From the NCBI GenBank assembly GCA_012516295.1, contig JAAYWU010000088.1, positions 1 to 8,860 of the forward strand: a stretch of 8,860 bases of DNA. Direction: 5' to 3'. Both the position numbers and the translations under genes were made by a program. The notes below the pieces were generated by a model, which worked only from the letters and a program-made list of their open reading frames with translations, was not told the DNA's origin and did not search any database. The DNA comes from Clostridiales bacterium (GTDB lineage Bacteria; Bacillota; Clostridia; Oscillospirales; Acutalibacteraceae). Below, piece after piece: positions 7,588 to 8,860 of this stretch (position 1 is the first letter of the stretch; every line of letters begins with the position of its first letter).

Positions 7588-7596
7588 TCTCCTCCT
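7588..7596 (-). promoter_or_regulatory. Strong ribosome binding site of yfcC
   Basis: The minus strand reads AAGGAGGAG just before AATTATG. This near-perfect SD fixes the start at 7584, rather than an ATT-initiated frame seven codons upstream. Confidence 0.85.
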
Positions 7597-7637
7597 TAAT
7601 ATCATTCCGCTTGCTGTGCTTACAAAAGGTACTGTAA

Positions 7638-7677
7638 TCGTATTAGCATGTCATATGTCGTAATACATCGTCATATA
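7638..7677. repeat. Imperfect 20-bp tandem repeat, candidate operator at the yfcC promoter
   Basis: Two head-to-tail 20-bp units (7638-7657 and 7658-7677) agree at 14 of 20 positions, sharing TCGTA at the start and GTCATAT near the end. The 20-bp period is about two helical turns, so both units face the same side of the DNA. Within it lie inverted repeats: TATGTCG-N8-CGTCATA (7654-7675, one mismatch) and ATGT-N6-ACAT (7655-7668). It covers the expected transcription start (about 7672) of yfcC, the usual position for a repressor site. Binding by the adjacent GntR protein is inferred. Confidence 0.6.
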
Positions 7678-7678
7678 G

Positions 7679-7707
7679 AGATTAGCAATTTTCACACCCA
7701 TTGTCAA
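7679..7707 (-). promoter_or_regulatory. Promoter of yfcC
   Basis: A perfect -35 TTGACA (complement of 7702-7707), a 17-bp spacer and -10 TAATCT (complement of 7679-7684) preceded by an extended TGC element. Transcription would start near 7672, giving a leader of about 88 nt. A candidate operator starts immediately downstream of the -10. Confidence 0.75.
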
Positions 7708-7827
7708 TAGTATTTAACAGATTTGTGGATTCCTTAAAAAATTTGTTCATTTTTTCGTCATATTTTCCTGTTGTATTTCCCACCAGGAATAACATGAAGG
7801 ATTTCTTCCCTTTTTCCCGTTTTTCCC

Positions 7828-7956
7828 TTTCTATACGAGCAAAAAGCAATCTTCTTAACCCGGCTTCCTCCCGGTTCCGGGTTAAGCCACCCGCCGGCAG
7901 GGGCTGGGGGGTTTTCTATCCGTGCAAAAAGCCGTTTTCCACTTTCCTTTTTGCTC
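7828..7956. repeat. GC-rich block of direct and inverted repeats between yfcC and the GntR gene
   Basis: Two 20-bp direct repeats (7828-7847 and 7913-7932) share the form TTTCTATnCGnGCAAAAAGC, with two mismatches, 85 bp apart. A 10-bp inverse copy, CTTTTTGCTC (7947-7956), pairs with GAGCAAAAAG at 7837-7846. Between the direct repeats is a perfect 10-bp inverted repeat CTTAACCCGG (7854-7863) / CCGGGTTAAG (7877-7886) with a 13-nt loop, then a GC-rich stretch ending in six Gs. Short open frames cross it on both strands but look non-coding. The architecture resembles a small dispersed palindromic element or a structured RNA; neither can be named. Confidence 0.5.
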
Positions 7957-8005
7957 ACCGCGAAAACTTTTTAAACGCCACAGGCGGGTGTTTTTGAATG
8001 ATAAG

Positions 8006-8049
8006 AAAAAAGCAGCATCCCTTGAAGACCGTTCTTGAAGGGATGCTGC
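8006..8049 (-). terminator. Rho-independent terminator of the GntR gene
   Basis: A perfect 12-bp stem (8012-8023 with 8038-8049; arm GCAGCATCCCTT) encloses a 14-nt loop that can add four more pairs. On the minus strand it is followed by six Ts (complement of 8006-8011). It begins about 20 bp after the regulator stop at 8071, so the regulator and yfcC are probably separate transcripts. Confidence 0.92.
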
Positions 8050-8070
8050 AATCGTATGAATATGTAGAAA

Positions 8071-8794
8071 TCATGGAAGGTTGAATATATACCGGCTGCC
8101 GACAATATACTGCCTTCCAATATGCACCGGGCGGTTATTGCTGTCCAGAATGTTGGCGATCATGTAAAAAAGCGGCTCGCCAAGCGAAACATGGAGCAGC
8201 TTAGCTGTATAAGCGGTCGCGCGCACCAGCTCCAGCGTACAGGTTTCCGAACCCGCGGGATAAATCCCCTTGCTGTTCAAAAGCGTATACAAAGAGCTGT
8301 CGAGCTTTTCTTCCAGTAAAAATTCAAAGCCTTTAATGGGGAAATAATTGTTTATCGAGCATAATGGGGTCGCCGTCCGCCGACAGCACCCTCTGCGTAA
8401 ATATAATTTTATCGTTGCTTCCATGGTTTAAAAAATTCTTTTCATCCACGCCGGGGTTAATGATCTTCCGGTCCACCAGGGTGTGCGACGGTTTCATGCC
8501 ACAGGCAATGCAGGCGTTTTTAAAGCTCAAAACATTTTCGATTTTACGCTTGAGCTTCGGCTTATTTACAAAAGTACCCTTCCCCTGCTTTTTCACAAGG
8601 TAGCCTTCCGTAACAAGCTCCTCCACCGCCTTGCGCACGGTAATCCGGCTGATGGAATACATATTCATAAACTCCGGCTCGCTGGGAATCTTATCCCCGT
8701 AGCGGAATTCGCCGATGTCAATTTTTCGCTTTATTTCCTCCATTAACTGCTGATACAGGGGAGTTTGTGACTCCATATTTAAAGAAAGACCCAT
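8071..8794 (-). pseudogene. GntR family transcriptional regulator (HutC/UTRA type), frameshifted
   Basis: A DNA-binding regulator with an N-terminal winged helix-turn-helix and a C-terminal UTRA ligand-binding domain. The first part (8794 to 8333) has PLYQQLMEEIKRKI (12-25), GDKIPSEPEF (33-42), the recognition helix region YSISRITVRKAVEELVTEGY (46-65) and wing KKQGKGTFV (68-76), then the start of UTRA to RVLSADGDPIML (135-146). Here the frame is lost and a stop follows at HTAA. The domain continues in another frame as NNYFPIKGFEFLLEEKL through GIYPAGSE to RQYIVGSRYIFNLP, ending at 8071. The span of 724 nt is one base too many; removing one A in the AAA at 8351-8353 yields LDNNYFPIKG and a 240-residue protein, the normal length. 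AAAGGA at 8803-8808 supports the start. Its position upstream of yfcC suggests it controls that gene. As written it would give a truncated protein lacking most of UTRA. Confidence 0.87.
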
Positions 8795-8851
8795 AAAATT
8801 TGTCCTTTCTAACCAATTGCTTAAAATAACGTTCTAATTCAACTTATCCTC

Positions 8852-8857
8852 ATTATA
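8852..8857 (-). promoter_or_regulatory. -10 element of the GntR gene promoter
   Basis: The minus strand reads TATAAT here, 57 bases before the ATG at 8794. The matching -35 would lie beyond the right edge, so the promoter is incomplete. Confidence 0.5.
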
Positions 8858-8860
8858 GTA

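Noticed and set aside
7638..7677. CRISPR array
   Set aside because: Only two imperfect units with no spacer and no cas genes; the position at a promoter suits an operator.
7701..7997. 98-codon plus-strand and 66-codon minus-strand (7758-7958) open frames
   Set aside because: They cross the repeat block, the plus-strand frame covers the yfcC -35, and neither has a ribosome site or a family-like sequence. Their odd proline/glycine-rich stretch comes from the GC-rich hairpin DNA.

Overview
The window looks like the chromosome of a mid-GC, anaerobic Bacillota, most likely a clostridial (Oscillospiraceae-like) fermenter. The basis is the gene families (phosphate acetyltransferase, a ThlA-type thiolase, a YfcC-type carrier, an amino-acid ABC transporter, a HutC-type GntR regulator), the strong GGAGG ribosome sites and the compact hairpin-plus-U-tract terminators. 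The genus is inferred from protein character only.

Left part (1-3530): the first 221 codons of pta run leftward off the window edge. A 392-bp divergent region separates it from a rightward LacX-type aldose 1-epimerase (mutarotase-like) gene, which ends at a clear terminator. A rightward acetyl-CoA C-acetyltransferase (thiolase) follows and ends at a bidirectional terminator shared with the leftward genes beyond it. Pta and thiolase both act at the acetyl-CoA node: acetyl-CoA to acetyl-phosphate/acetate, and condensation to acetoacetyl-CoA for butyrate or longer acids.

Middle part (3547-6062): a leftward three-gene polar amino-acid ABC importer in the order binding lipoprotein, permease, ATPase. 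Permease and ATPase overlap by 13 bp. The binding-protein gene is split by a one-base deletion near 5478-5487. A perfect 10-bp GC-rich hairpin separates this operon from the gene upstream.

Right part (6139-8860): a leftward YfcC-family membrane carrier, and upstream of it a leftward GntR/UTRA regulator ending in a strong terminator. The regulator is also split by a single-base frameshift, here an insertion near 8341-8356. The carrier has a good promoter (TTGACA, 17 bp, TAATCT). An imperfect 20-bp tandem repeat sits right at its expected transcription start and is a candidate operator, possibly for the neighbouring GntR protein. Between the two genes is a GC-rich, non-coding block of direct and inverted repeats (7828-7956) that resembles a small dispersed element.

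I do not see a clearly novel system (no defence, phage, CRISPR or secondary-metabolite genes). The points most worth checking are the two frame breaks, the candidate operator at the yfcC promoter, the repeat block, and the redox-switch residues in the thiolase.
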